IMG/VR virus record: IMGVR_UViG_3300038619_000072
Coordinates: 1 to 38,368 of that record
Source of the DNA: a virus
DNA: 38,368 nucleotides
Strand: one strand, 5' to 3'
A model generated the notes under the pieces. The model saw only the letters and a program-made list of their open reading frames with translations, searched no databases and was not told the DNA's origin. Shown in pieces: positions 31,980 to 38,083 of this stretch. A program made the position numbers and the translations under genes. Numbering within the stretch: position 1 is the first letter of the stretch; every line of letters begins with the position of its first letter.

Positions 31980-32183
31980 CTACGGCTTTACCGGGAAGCT
32001 GGTGGCGTCGGCCGAGCCGGGAAAGGTGGGAGCGGGAGTAGCCAGCGCGGCAGTGACTACCGCGTTCACGGCAGCCTGATGGGCCGGGGTGGCGGCCTTG
32101 ATGCCCTCGATGATGGCGGTCACGGCGGGAAGTTCCGCCTCCGCGAGTTGCAGGAGAAAGTTGATGAAGTTCAGCCATTTCAT
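31980..32183 (-). CDS. Small Ala-rich protein (67 aa)
   Basis: Starting at ATG 32183, the peptide has a hydrophobic amphipathic N-terminus (MKWLNFINFLLQLAEAELP) and Ala/Val-rich helices (IIEGIKAATPAHQAAVNAVV), with a Pro/Ser-rich end. It could be membrane-associated. It lies next to the membrane coiled-coil gene. The Ala-rich character recalls the 2,535-2,798 protein, without clear homology. Confidence 0.5.
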   Translation of the reverse strand: MKWLNFINFLLQLAEAELPAVTAIIEGIKAATPAHQAAVNAVVTAALATPAPTFPGSADATSFPVKP

Positions 32184-32273
32184 AAGTTGTTTCCTTTGGG
32201 TGCCGGGCCTGTGCCGGCAAGTGAGAACGCGCACGCAACGACAGGCGCACCAGACCATCTGGCGGTCCCGCTG

Positions 32274-33014
32274 CTATGGAATGCCGGGAGGCAGCACCAG
32301 CGATGCGAACTGCCCGCCGCTGAATAGCGCCCATGGGTTGCCGGGTGAGCCGTTGGGGCACTCCACCGCGGCGTTGAGAGACGTAAGGCAAATCCAGGCG
32401 CAAGCCATGAAGTAAACGATGTCGCCGGGCAAGTAGATCACGCCCAGCGTGTTCATCCACGCGCCCTGCCAACGGAAGCCCTGGCCAGCGGGACCCTGCA
32501 ATCCCGCGACGCCTTGCGCGCCGGTTGCTCCGGGAATATCCGACACGCCGGGTGGTCCTTGTGCGCCCGTGGGGCCGGTGATGGAGTCGCCCTCGGGTCC
32601 CATCGGACCCATGATTCCTTGCGGGCCTTGCGCGCCTGTTGCGCCTATCGGACCTGCCGCGCCACAAGCGCCTTGGGGACCTTGCGCGCCGGTCGGGCCG
32701 GTCGATCCTTGCGCTCCGAACCCAATCGGGCCTGCGGGACCAGCGGGTCCTGGTAAGCCTGTAACGCCCGTCGCGCCCGTGAGGCCTGTCAGTCCGGTGT
32801 TGCCTTGCGGACCTGCGATACCTTGCGCGCCGGTTGTACCAGCCGGACCGGGAGAACCTGGATTGCCCGCGTTTCCCGCCTGTCCTTGCGCGCCTGTTGG
32901 GCCTTTCAGCGCCGCGTACTGCGCGAGCACGGGGCCAAGCTGCGCCCAGGTGGCAACTGCGGTGCTGCCGTCGCTCATGACCAGCATTATGCCGGTTGCG
33001 GTGGGGGTGGCCAT
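32274..33014 (-). CDS. Collagen-like protein with C-terminal sugar-binding-like module
   Basis: After about 36 N-terminal residues, with VATWAQLGPVLAQYAALKG, a long run of Gly-X-Y triplets spans roughly residues 37-175 (over 40 triplets, with a few breaks; GPTGAQG, GPAGPAGPIG, GPMGPEGD). The C-terminal ~65 residues, FRWQGAWMNTLGVIYLPGD and a later W, have the outline of a CBM5/12-like chitin-binding module (GAW, Y, GD, Y, then a final W). It would form a trimeric fibre with terminal sugar-binding heads, as phage fibre and bacterial collagen-like proteins do. There is no signal peptide, so this one is probably a virion fibre. Confidence 0.85.
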   Translation of the reverse strand: MATPTATGIMLVMSDGSTAVATWAQLGPVLAQYAALKGPTGAQGQAGNAGNPGSPGPAGTTGAQGIAGPQGNTGLTGLTGATGVTGLPGPAGPAGPIGFGAQGSTGPTGAQGPQGACGAAGPIGATGAQGPQGIMGPMGPEGDSITGPTGAQGPPGVSDIPGATGAQGVAGLQGPAGQGFRWQGAWMNTLGVIYLPGDIVYFMACAWICLTSLNAAVECPNGSPGNPWALFSGGQFASLVLPPGIP

Positions 33015-33175
33015 TACTGTCCTGGATTCAGCCGTCGGAACGCTGCGAGATAATCCTCACGGCTCACGCCGAAGGCATCCGCGGCCGGCTTCTGTTCCGC
33101 GTAGATCTGCTCGGCGGTGGAGCCTGCGGCGCTAGCCGTGGCGCGCTTGGGGTCGAGCGGGTCTATGAAGATCAC
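33014..33175 (-). CDS. Small hypothetical protein (53 aa)
   Basis: GTG 33175 overlaps the previous TGA (GTGA), and the stop overlaps the next ATG (TAATG), so the gene is doubly coupled. The product, VIFIDPLDPKRATASAAG then EDYLAAFRRLNPG, has a beta start and a C-terminal helix. The helix recalls phage scaffold-like or capsid-associated helices but is too short to name. Confidence 0.6.
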   Translation of the reverse strand: MIFIDPLDPKRATASAAGSTAEQIYAEQKPAADAFGVSREDYLAAFRRLNPGQ

Positions 33176-34035
33176 GCGAGCACCAGCAGCGGAGTGACTC
33201 CAGCCTGCGCGTTGTACTGCGCAACGAGAGTCTGCACTTCGGCGAGAGTGATGAGCACCGGGGCTGGAGTTGTTTCGATCATCCACACCGAGCCTGCGCT
33301 TGAGAAAGCCGGATCGCTGGGAGCCACAAGGACGAATTGCTCGCCGGCTGGCAGTGGCAAAATCGGTACCGGCAGAGTCAGTGAGCCGGCGGGTGCGGTA
33401 GTGACTTGCGCGTCCTGGATGAATTGAAAAGTCGGGTCGTCGGCCGGCTCGCCAGGCGCGGGAGTGTAGATAAAGTGACCTGGTGCGCCGACGCCGGCGA
33501 CGTAGCTCTGGATCATGAGCGCCTTGGCATACAGCGCGTGGCCTGCGCCTGAAGGCGATACGCCGTTAACCACGATTCCCCACTGGCGCCGCGGGTCGGA
33601 ATGATAGACCGTGTAGAACACACCCACCGCGGAGGAATCGACGACACTGACTGTCTGGCCAGGGAATAGAAATGCGATCTCGCTGGCGATCGCCTGGGCT
33701 TCAGTTTCGAGGCAGACCGTGGACGGGTTGATCGGTCCACTGACGCCATACGGCCAGTTGAGCGTCGCGTCTGTAGGCTCGTCGTCGAAGGCCGGAAAGT
33801 TGTATGTCCCCGGCAGATTCACCGCGGCCGCGACCGACGCCGGCAGCGGAAGCGTGAGCAGCTCGCCCGCCGTGGTGTCGAACACCAGATACGGCTGGCC
33901 GTTGGGCGCCGGATCGAACCACTGCTTGACGGGCAGCGCCGGATTGAATGCAGGCGCCTGCTGGCCGGTGGCGAGCTGGTAAGCCGCGCGGGTCAGGTAC
34001 TGCGGAAAGCGGTACAACGTCGAAATGGCGATCAT
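33172..34035 (-). CDS. Hypothetical structural-region protein (287 aa)
   Basis: The protein has an N-terminal region (YRFPQYLTRAAYQLATGQQ) and beta-rich segments (PYLVFDTTAGELLTLPLP, PGQTVSVVDSSAVGVFYTVY), an RRQWGIVVNGVSPSG motif, and an APVLITLAEVQTLVAQYNA C-terminal part. No signal peptide or transmembrane span is visible. A GAGAAATA ribosome site lies just before the ATG. Its place before the collagen-like genes suggests a fibre base or adaptor protein, but the family is not recognised. Confidence 0.6.
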   Translation of the reverse strand: MIAISTLYRFPQYLTRAAYQLATGQQAPAFNPALPVKQWFDPAPNGQPYLVFDTTAGELLTLPLPASVAAAVNLPGTYNFPAFDDEPTDATLNWPYGVSGPINPSTVCLETEAQAIASEIAFLFPGQTVSVVDSSAVGVFYTVYHSDPRRQWGIVVNGVSPSGAGHALYAKALMIQSYVAGVGAPGHFIYTPAPGEPADDPTFQFIQDAQVTTAPAGSLTLPVPILPLPAGEQFVLVAPSDPAFSSAGSVWMIETTPAPVLITLAEVQTLVAQYNAQAGVTPLLVLA

Positions 34036-34063
34036 TATTTCTCTTTCTCTTTCGTTTGGATTT

Positions 34064-34134
34064 GGGAGTCCCGCGCGCCCGGTGCCGGATGGCGGCGCCG
34101 CCTCTCGGCAGTGGTTCCGGACTGCGGGACTCCC
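34064..34134. promoter_or_regulatory. 71-bp element bounded by an 11-bp inverted repeat
   Basis: GGGAGTCCCGC (34064-34074) and GCGGGACTCCC (34124-34134) are perfect inverted repeats. The right arm directly abuts the LuxR-type gene's stop codon. Inside lies the 12-bp palindrome GGCGGCGCCGCC (34091-34102). In RNA it would fold into a long branched hairpin, so it could be a terminator, processing site or control element between the regulatory cassette and the structural genes downstream. Confidence 0.6.
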
Positions 34135-34401
34135 TCACTCCCGGGGGGAGATCGGAAAAGCGTGTTGTTGGGCCTGGCGGGTCGCGCGGACCATAGACTC
34201 GAACGGCCGCGGACCTTGCGCCAGAAGCCTTAGCTGCATCAGGTGACCGCGATGGCGCGCGCCCGTGCGCGCATACACCTCGGACACGTAGCCGCGGACG
34301 GTCTGGTCCGACAGGTGCATTTGCTCCGCGATTTCCGAATTCGTGAGACCCGCGACCACCAGGTCTGCAACCTTGCGGAGCTGGGGGCTGAGTGGGGTCA
34401 T
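34135..34401 (-). CDS. LuxR/GerE-type HTH protein
   Basis: The 88-residue protein is essentially one HTH of the LuxR type: SPQLRKVADLVVAGLTNSEI then AEQMHLSDQTVRGYVSEVYA, with recognition helix DQTVRGYVSEVYAR and a short tail. LuxR-type HTH domains bind DNA as dimers. This one has no receiver or sensor domain, so it should act through abundance or with a partner. It starts with ATGA overlapping the cell-wall-enzyme stop and ends at the 71-bp hairpin element. It is a paralogue of the interrupted gene at 36,784. Confidence 0.85.
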   Translation of the reverse strand: MTPLSPQLRKVADLVVAGLTNSEIAEQMHLSDQTVRGYVSEVYARTGARHRGHLMQLRLLAQGPRPFESMVRATRQAQQHAFPISPRE

Positions 34402-34796
34402 GCTGTCTCTGTAGTGGCCGTTTCAGGCGCTAAATCGCACATCACCACCAGGCGGCGATCGGCGCCGATGGCTACCGCGTGCCGGGCCGGCTGATTCAGG
34501 ACGATGCAACCTTCCGAGGCGTCCATGTCGCCGATGAAGCGCGAGGCGTGGATGAAAAATCCGGAGCGGCCGCACATTTCGTTCCCGGCGTCGGGATTGA
34601 GAAACATAGCCTCGGGCCCGAGGTGCCCATCGTGATAGGCGGTTCCAAGGGTGTAGCAGCCGCGCGGCAGCGGGCCGACGTTATGCACGTCCTGCATGGC
34701 CGGATTGTTCAAACCCGGTCCATTTCCCGCGTAGCCGGTGCCGATCGGCGTGCCGTCGTCGTGGGTCAGTTGCCCGGTGGATTGGTTGTAGATCAT
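34398..34796 (-). CDS. L,D-transpeptidase/Tlde1-like cell-wall enzyme
   Basis: The 132-residue protein has the shape of the DUF2778/Tlde1-type L,D-transpeptidase domain: GYAGNGPGLNNPAMQDVHNV near the start, then GPLPRGCYTLG, and the catalytic FFIHASRFIGDMDASEGCIV with His83, Ser94 and Cys97 (H ... S-x-G-C). These proteins cut or exchange crosslinks in peptidoglycan. In a phage this would be a candidate endolysin, or a virion or envelope enzyme. No signal peptide is seen, so it would need a holin or an export path. Both ends overlap neighbours (ATGA). Assigned from motif. Confidence 0.72.
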   Translation of the reverse strand: MIYNQSTGQLTHDDGTPIGTGYAGNGPGLNNPAMQDVHNVGPLPRGCYTLGTAYHDGHLGPEAMFLNPDAGNEMCGRSGFFIHASRFIGDMDASEGCIVLNQPARHAVAIGADRRLVVMCDLAPETATTETA

Positions 34797-35326
34797 GCGG
34801 CGAGCTTCGAGCGAAGCGTTGCGATCGCTTCTTTCTGGAGCTGAGAGACGCGACTTTCGTTCACGTTCATCTCGCGGCCGATGTCCAGGTGCGAGCGGTC
34901 GCGGTAGAAGCGCTCCCGGATCACTTGCGCCAGGCGCGGCTTGAGAGTATCCACCGCGGCGCGGATCTCGGCGTGGAGTGCCTGTCTCTCCTGGTCCGCC
35001 GGCACAGCCAGGGGCCGGTCGTCGACGTCCTCGCGGTCGTCCGCGGGGGCGCGGCCATCGAGCGATACGGTTTGCGGCTCGATGGCCGCGCCGCGGTGCA
35101 TCTCATTCTCGTCGCGGAGCTCGTCGATCACGCGGTACCGGACGCGGTCCCACAGGAAGTGCCTGCGATCCCCGCTGCGCCTGGCGTCCCACGTCGGGAG
35201 GACCTTGAGCAACACCAGATAGGCGCAGGCAACCAGATCGTCCGCATGCACGCGGCTGGGCGTCTTCTTCAGCAATGAGAGGCCCGCACGGCGCGCCAGG
35301 TCCAGGTCCGCGGCGTCCACCGTCAT
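34793..35326 (-). CDS. FliA-like sigma factor
   Basis: From ATG 35326 (overlapping the previous stop by ATGA) the 177-residue protein has sigma region 2 at about 25-75 ([20 protein letters not shown], then [13 protein letters not shown], echoing the GxxIDELR pattern of the sigma-28/WhiG group). Region 4 lies at about 113-175 ([20 protein letters not shown] with [20 protein letters not shown]), a very clear FliA-type region 4. The middle (residues 82-112) is an acidic linker with little sign of region 3. Sigma-28-type factors direct polymerase to a subset of promoters. A phage copy here would switch transcription, probably for late genes. An open frame further upstream is non-coding shadow. 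Confidence 0.85.
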   Translation of the reverse strand: MTVDAADLDLARRAGLSLLKKTPSRVHADDLVACAYLVLLKVLPTWDARRSGDRRHFLWDRVRYRVIDELRDENEMHRGAAIEPQTVSLDGRAPADDREDVDDRPLAVPADQERQALHAEIRAAVDTLKPRLAQVIRERFYRDRSHLDIGREMNVNESRVSQLQKEAIATLRSKLAA

Positions 35327-35883
35327 GGGAACAGGTACAGAGTGATGGGCACGCTGCCCCATGCGAGCGGTGAGACATCCGGCTGGTGGCCGGTGTTGGA
35401 AGTCACCAGCGAAAGGTAATAGCTGGTTCCGTAGCTCACCACGACGTTTGTGCCGTAATTGCCGCCCGCGCTCCATGCGCCGGCATAACTGAGTCCGCTG
35501 CCCGCGCTGCCCTGTGGCCCTGCTGGGCCGGTGATCGATTGACCAGGTACGCCCTGGATGCCTTGCGGGCCGGTTTGTCCGGTGGATCCGGTTGCGCCGG
35601 TGACGCCTTGCGGTCCAGCGGGTCCGGTTGCTCCGATGCCGCCCGGTACGCCGGATGGTCCGGAGCTGCCGATTCCGGGAGGTCCTTGTGCGCCAGGTGC
35701 GCCGGCAGGCCCTTGCGGGCCGGTGATCGACTGCCCAGGTGCGCCAGCCGGTCCGGGAGGTCCAGCGAGGTTGCAGGTGGTCGCGCCGTTCACGGTCGTG
35801 CAGGTAAGCGTGATGCTGATGGTCGCGGTCTGCGCGCAAGCGGCGGCGGCGGTGAGGATGAGGGCGAGAAAAAGTGTTTTCAT
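35323..35883 (-). CDS. Exported collagen-like protein
   Basis: ATG 35883 overlaps the upstream stop by ATGA; an ATG three codons earlier is possible. A signal peptide ([17 protein letters not shown], cleavage before QTAT) precedes a short beta part with two Cys ([16 protein letters not shown]). A Gly-X-Y tract spans about residues 41-127 ([21 protein letters not shown] and so on). The C-terminal ~55 residues have the CBM5/12-like outline [11 protein letters not shown], then YY, and a final W. It would be an exported, trimeric, sugar-binding fibre. Signal peptides on phage collagen-like proteins are unusual. Confidence 0.82.
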   Translation of the reverse strand: MKTLFLALILTAAAACAQTATISITLTCTTVNGATTCNLAGPPGPAGAPGQSITGPQGPAGAPGAQGPPGIGSSGPSGVPGGIGATGPAGPQGVTGATGSTGQTGPQGIQGVPGQSITGPAGPQGSAGSGLSYAGAWSAGGNYGTNVVVSYGTSYYLSLVTSNTGHQPDVSPLAWGSVPITLYLFP

Positions 35884-36194
35884 GCGGCGCAATCCAGGAC
35901 TACCGCGCGGAAGACGTCCCGTGTGTGGTTAGGGAGGTATTTCAGTTGCCAGATGGGTGAGTGGTTGGCCACTTCCTCGCGGTACGAGTAGGCTAATGGG
36001 TTGCCGAAGTGAGCGTCCAGCCTGGTGTCGTCGCCTTCGTCGTGCACCTGCAATTCGACGATTTTATGGTCCTGCCGGCGACGGATGACTTCCACGTTCG
36101 AGTGTGCGGCGAGCCGTTTGGCGCGCGAGGGGTCGCACAGTTCGAGACACCGGAAGCCGTTCATCAACGGGATTTTTTCCGAGGATTGCAACAA
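35880..36194 (-). CDS. Hypothetical protein opening the regulatory cassette (104 aa)
   Basis: Two starts are possible: TTG 36194/36197 with AGGAGAG upstream (the good ribosome site), or ATG 36164 with a weak site. The product has [37 protein letters not shown] and an [16 protein letters not shown]-terminus. It might be a small DNA- or RNA-binding protein; no family is recognised. The stop overlaps the next ATG (ATGA), so it belongs to the cassette. Confidence 0.6.
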   Translation of the reverse strand: MLQSSEKIPLMNGFRCLELCDPSRAKRLAAHSNVEVIRRRQDHKIVELQVHDEGDDTRLDAHFGNPLAYSYREEVANHSPIWQLKYLPNHTRDVFRAVVLDCAA

Positions 36195-36259
36195 GGCGAG
36201 ACTCTCCTGTCATGCGGACCCGAGGTAATTTAGATCGCCCCGCCGATCAGGATGTGACT

Positions 36260-36676
36260 TTACGCCGCTTGCTTCAGTACAGCCAGTGGCTTCAGATGAC
36301 GCGGGCCGGTCCGGTCGTTCACCGTATACAGGCCTGCCGCGTCTTTCGGATCGGGCAGCAGCTTCAGAATAATGGCGCACGCTTCCAGGAACCTGGCAGC
36401 GCCCCAGAGCTTCCGGAGCTTCTTCTTCCCGCTGATCGAGACCACCCGCTGGTTGTCCCGCGCGGTGATCCGGATGTCGTACTGGACGCCATGCTCGATG
36501 GTTTCCTCGTCTGCCGGCAGATCCTTATGCCAGCCCAGGATGACCTCCCGGAGCGCTTCCTTGCGCCGTTTCCGGGATTCGTAGTGGTGCTCCGCGTCGA
36601 GCCGCGCCAGGTCGCTGTCGAGCTGGCCGTATTCGTCTACCGCCGCGCACTTCAAAACATCGAGAAGGGCAGTCAT
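36260..36676 (-). CDS. Hypothetical protein (138 aa), leftmost divergent partner
   Basis: ATG 36676 begins the block read leftward from the divergent control region. The protein has a helical start (LLDVLKCAAVDEYGQLDSDLAR), a charged basic helix (YESRKRRKEALREV), then YDIRITARDNQRVVSISGKK (beta) and ARFLEACAIILKLLPDPKD. A small alpha/beta fold is suggested, no family named. It probably shares the promoter region of the late operon. Confidence 0.7.
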   Translation of the reverse strand: MTALLDVLKCAAVDEYGQLDSDLARLDAEHHYESRKRRKEALREVILGWHKDLPADEETIEHGVQYDIRITARDNQRVVSISGKKKLRKLWGAARFLEACAIILKLLPDPKDAAGLYTVNDRTGPRHLKPLAVLKQAA

Positions 36677-36744
36677 CTGATCTTAGGTTCCCACCGAAAC
36701 AGCGTTGAAAACCGCCTCCGGACAGTTTGGCACCTATAGTTGTT

Positions 36745-36764
36745 GGTGGGCTATATAACCCACC
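36745..36764. promoter_or_regulatory. 20-bp palindromic operator candidate
   Basis: GGTGGGCTATATAACCCACC is palindromic with a single mismatched pair (C36751/A36758). It lies between the divergent genes 36,676 (minus) and 36,784 (plus). It overlaps a weak rightward promoter, TTGGCA (36727-36732) with TATATA (36752-36757). It is a good site for a dimeric regulator. Confidence 0.55.
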
Positions 36765-36783
36765 CCATGTTATTCTTCTACGG

Positions 36784-37320
36784 ATGCCCTCCAAACCTGC
36801 CATAAACGATCTCTCGCCCCAGCTTCGGCGCATTGCGCGGCTGCTGGCCCAAGGTCTCGCAAACGCCGAAATCGCCAAGCGCATGAAGCTCGCGCAGTAG
36901 ACCGTGAAAGGCTATGTCTCGGAAGTGTACGCCCGCACGGGCGCGCGCAACCGGGTAACCCTCACCCTGGCAGTGCGAGAGCATCGCGCCTTTTGCGCCC
37001 CTCTGGCACCCATCAAGCTCCTGCTGCTGCACTACATCTCGCATCGCGGAGGCGCGAAAGAGTTCGTCCGGATTTCCGGCGCCGAATTCGCGGCCGACAT
37101 GGAGCGGGCCCAGAGGCGTGTGGAGGGCTATCTGCTCGTTCTCGACCGGCGAGGTTACATCGAGCGCTTACGTTCTGACGGCTGGGAGAAGGGGAAGGGG
37201 AAAGGCGGAGCACCTGGCTACCGGCTGACCGAACTTGGCCGCAAGGAGATCCGCAAGCACACGGGATTGACCGCCCTGGTGCGGGCGGCTTCAGCGCGCG
37301 CGCAGACGGCTGGCGCATGA
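36784..37320 (+). pseudogene. LuxR-type HTH + winged-helix protein with in-frame TAG
   Basis: The combined frame encodes a LuxR-type HTH (SPQLRRIARLLAQGLANAEI, then AKRMKLAQ, TAG, TVKGYVSEVYARTGARN), a paralogue of the 34,135-34,401 protein. A second domain from about residue 75 (APIKLLLLHYISHRGGAKEF, VEGYLLVLDRRGYIERLRS) looks like a winged helix. The TAG at 36898-36900 replaces the Gln found in the paralogue (DQTVR versus TAG-TVK), one base from CAG. A GTG at 36904 could restart but would drop half of the HTH. TAG terminates at least three other genes, so a simple mutation or regulated read-through is likelier than recoding. Confidence 0.7.
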
Positions 37321-37913
37321 GGCGTGCTATGGTGTGCAGGCAAGCGCGCGGGGGTTTAGAACTTGTTCTTGCCAGCCTGCACGCCTTGCAAAGGGAGGTT
37401 TATGCCGAAGACGGAAGTAAAACCGCAAGTAGAGTGGTTGACGAAGAAGCAGGCCGCCGCGCGGCTCGGGTTGGGAGCGCGCCGCACACTCGACCTAGCG
37501 CAGAGCAAGGCGATAAAGGCGGAGCGCTTCCGGGACCCCGAGAGCCATCAGTGGACCGTGCGGTTTCAAGCCGCGGACATCGACCGCTATCTGGAGGAGC
37601 GCCGCAAGAAAGCCGAAGCGGAGCCGCCCGCGCAGGGTGTGCGCGCAATGCAGAACGGCGCGATCGCAGTGCGTGCCAGCCTTGCGTCCGATACCCAGCA
37701 GCAGCCGCCCAGCCCACACGATTGGCTCACGCTGGCGGAAGCAGCCAACGCGACGCACGGGCTTCCGGAGTCTTTTCTGCTGCAATTGATTCACGCCGGC
37801 GAGTTGCCCTGTCTCGACGTGGGCGTGCGGCCGGGCGGTAGATACCGCGTCAAACGCCGCGATTTAGAGGCTATCGACGGCGCCCGCGTGGAGCGCGCGC
37901 AGACGGCTGGCGC
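37296..37913 (+). repeat. 21-bp direct repeat at two gene ends
   Basis: GCGCGCGCAGACGGCTGGCGC plus one following base context is present at 37296-37316 and 37893-37913, at the very ends of two adjacent genes, both ending in Arg-Ala-Gln-Thr-Ala-Gly-Ala and a stop. The feature spans both copies. Confidence 0.85.
37331..37385 (+). promoter_or_regulatory. Leader hairpin before the two-HTH gene
   Basis: GGTGTGCAGG (37331-37340) pairs with CCTGCACGCC (37376-37385) with one G-U wobble, and CAAG (37341-37344) can extend the stem to CTTG across a bulge. It sits just before the AAGGGAGG ribosome site at 37391-37398. It may control initiation of the downstream gene. Confidence 0.45.
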
Positions 37914-37917
37914 GTAA
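37402..37917 (+). CDS. Two-domain excisionase/MerR-type HTH protein
   Basis: ATG 37402 is fixed by the strong AAGGGAGG site. The 171-residue product has two winged-HTH modules in the excisionase (HTH_17) style: residues about 10-70, WLTKKQAAARLGLGARRTLD then WTVRFQAADIDRYLEERRK, and about 110-165, WLTLAEAANATHGLP then GRYRVKRRDLEAIDGA. This layout occurs in phage excisionases and in small regulators that bend DNA. It follows the interrupted LuxR-type gene, so the module looks like a lysogeny/excision switch. No integrase is adjacent; the serine recombinase at 3.9-4.6 kb is the only recombinase in the window. Confidence 0.75.
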   Translation: MPKTEVKPQVEWLTKKQAAARLGLGARRTLDLAQSKAIKAERFRDPESHQWTVRFQAADIDRYLEERRKKAEAEPPAQGVRAMQNGAIAVRASLASDTQQQPPSPHDWLTLAEAANATHGLPESFLLQLIHAGELPCLDVGVRPGGRYRVKRRDLEAIDGARVERAQTAGA

Positions 37918-37923
37918 CGGCGG

Positions 37924-37940
37924 AAATTGTGGCACAAATT
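37924..37940. promoter_or_regulatory. 17-bp near-palindrome, operator candidate
   Basis: AAATTGTGGCACAAATT reads almost the same on the other strand. It lies 46 bp upstream of the -35 of the next promoter; that -35 overlaps the half-site ACAATTT at 37989-37995. Confidence 0.45.
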
Positions 37941-37985
37941 CGGGCGGATTTTCCGCAAGGATTTCGCCGGATAAGTGACAAGTGG

Positions 37986-38014
37986 TTTACAATTTCCTGG
38001 TGAGGCCCTTTATA
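37986..38014 (+). promoter_or_regulatory. Promoter of the right-end operon
   Basis: TTTACA (37986-37991), 17-bp spacer, TTTATA (38009-38014). It should drive the small genes at 38,084 and 38,262. Confidence 0.55.
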
Positions 38015-38024
38015 AAAACGGAGA

Positions 38025-38052
38025 GGGGGACCGCCGCTGAACTCGGTCCCCC
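38025..38052 (+). promoter_or_regulatory. Leader hairpin in right-end operon
   Basis: GGGGGACCG (38025-38033) pairs perfectly with CGGTCCCCC (38044-38052) around a 10-nt loop. It lies just downstream of the predicted transcription start and upstream of the gene at 38084. No T-run follows, so it may be a 5' stabiliser or attenuator. Confidence 0.5.
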
Positions 38053-38083
38053 CGTATGCTTTCGATTCACCTGCTGAGGTGTT

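Noticed and set aside
32449-33014. Short regular repeats of GGN-CCN type, at first like a CRISPR or satellite array
   Set aside because: They are the codons of Gly-X-Y triplets in the collagen-like gene; spacing is not constant beyond 9 bases.
36898-36900. Global reassignment of TAG to Gln
   Set aside because: Portal (26,705), recombinase (3,914) and the gene ending at 3,489 all stop at TAG with sensible C-termini.
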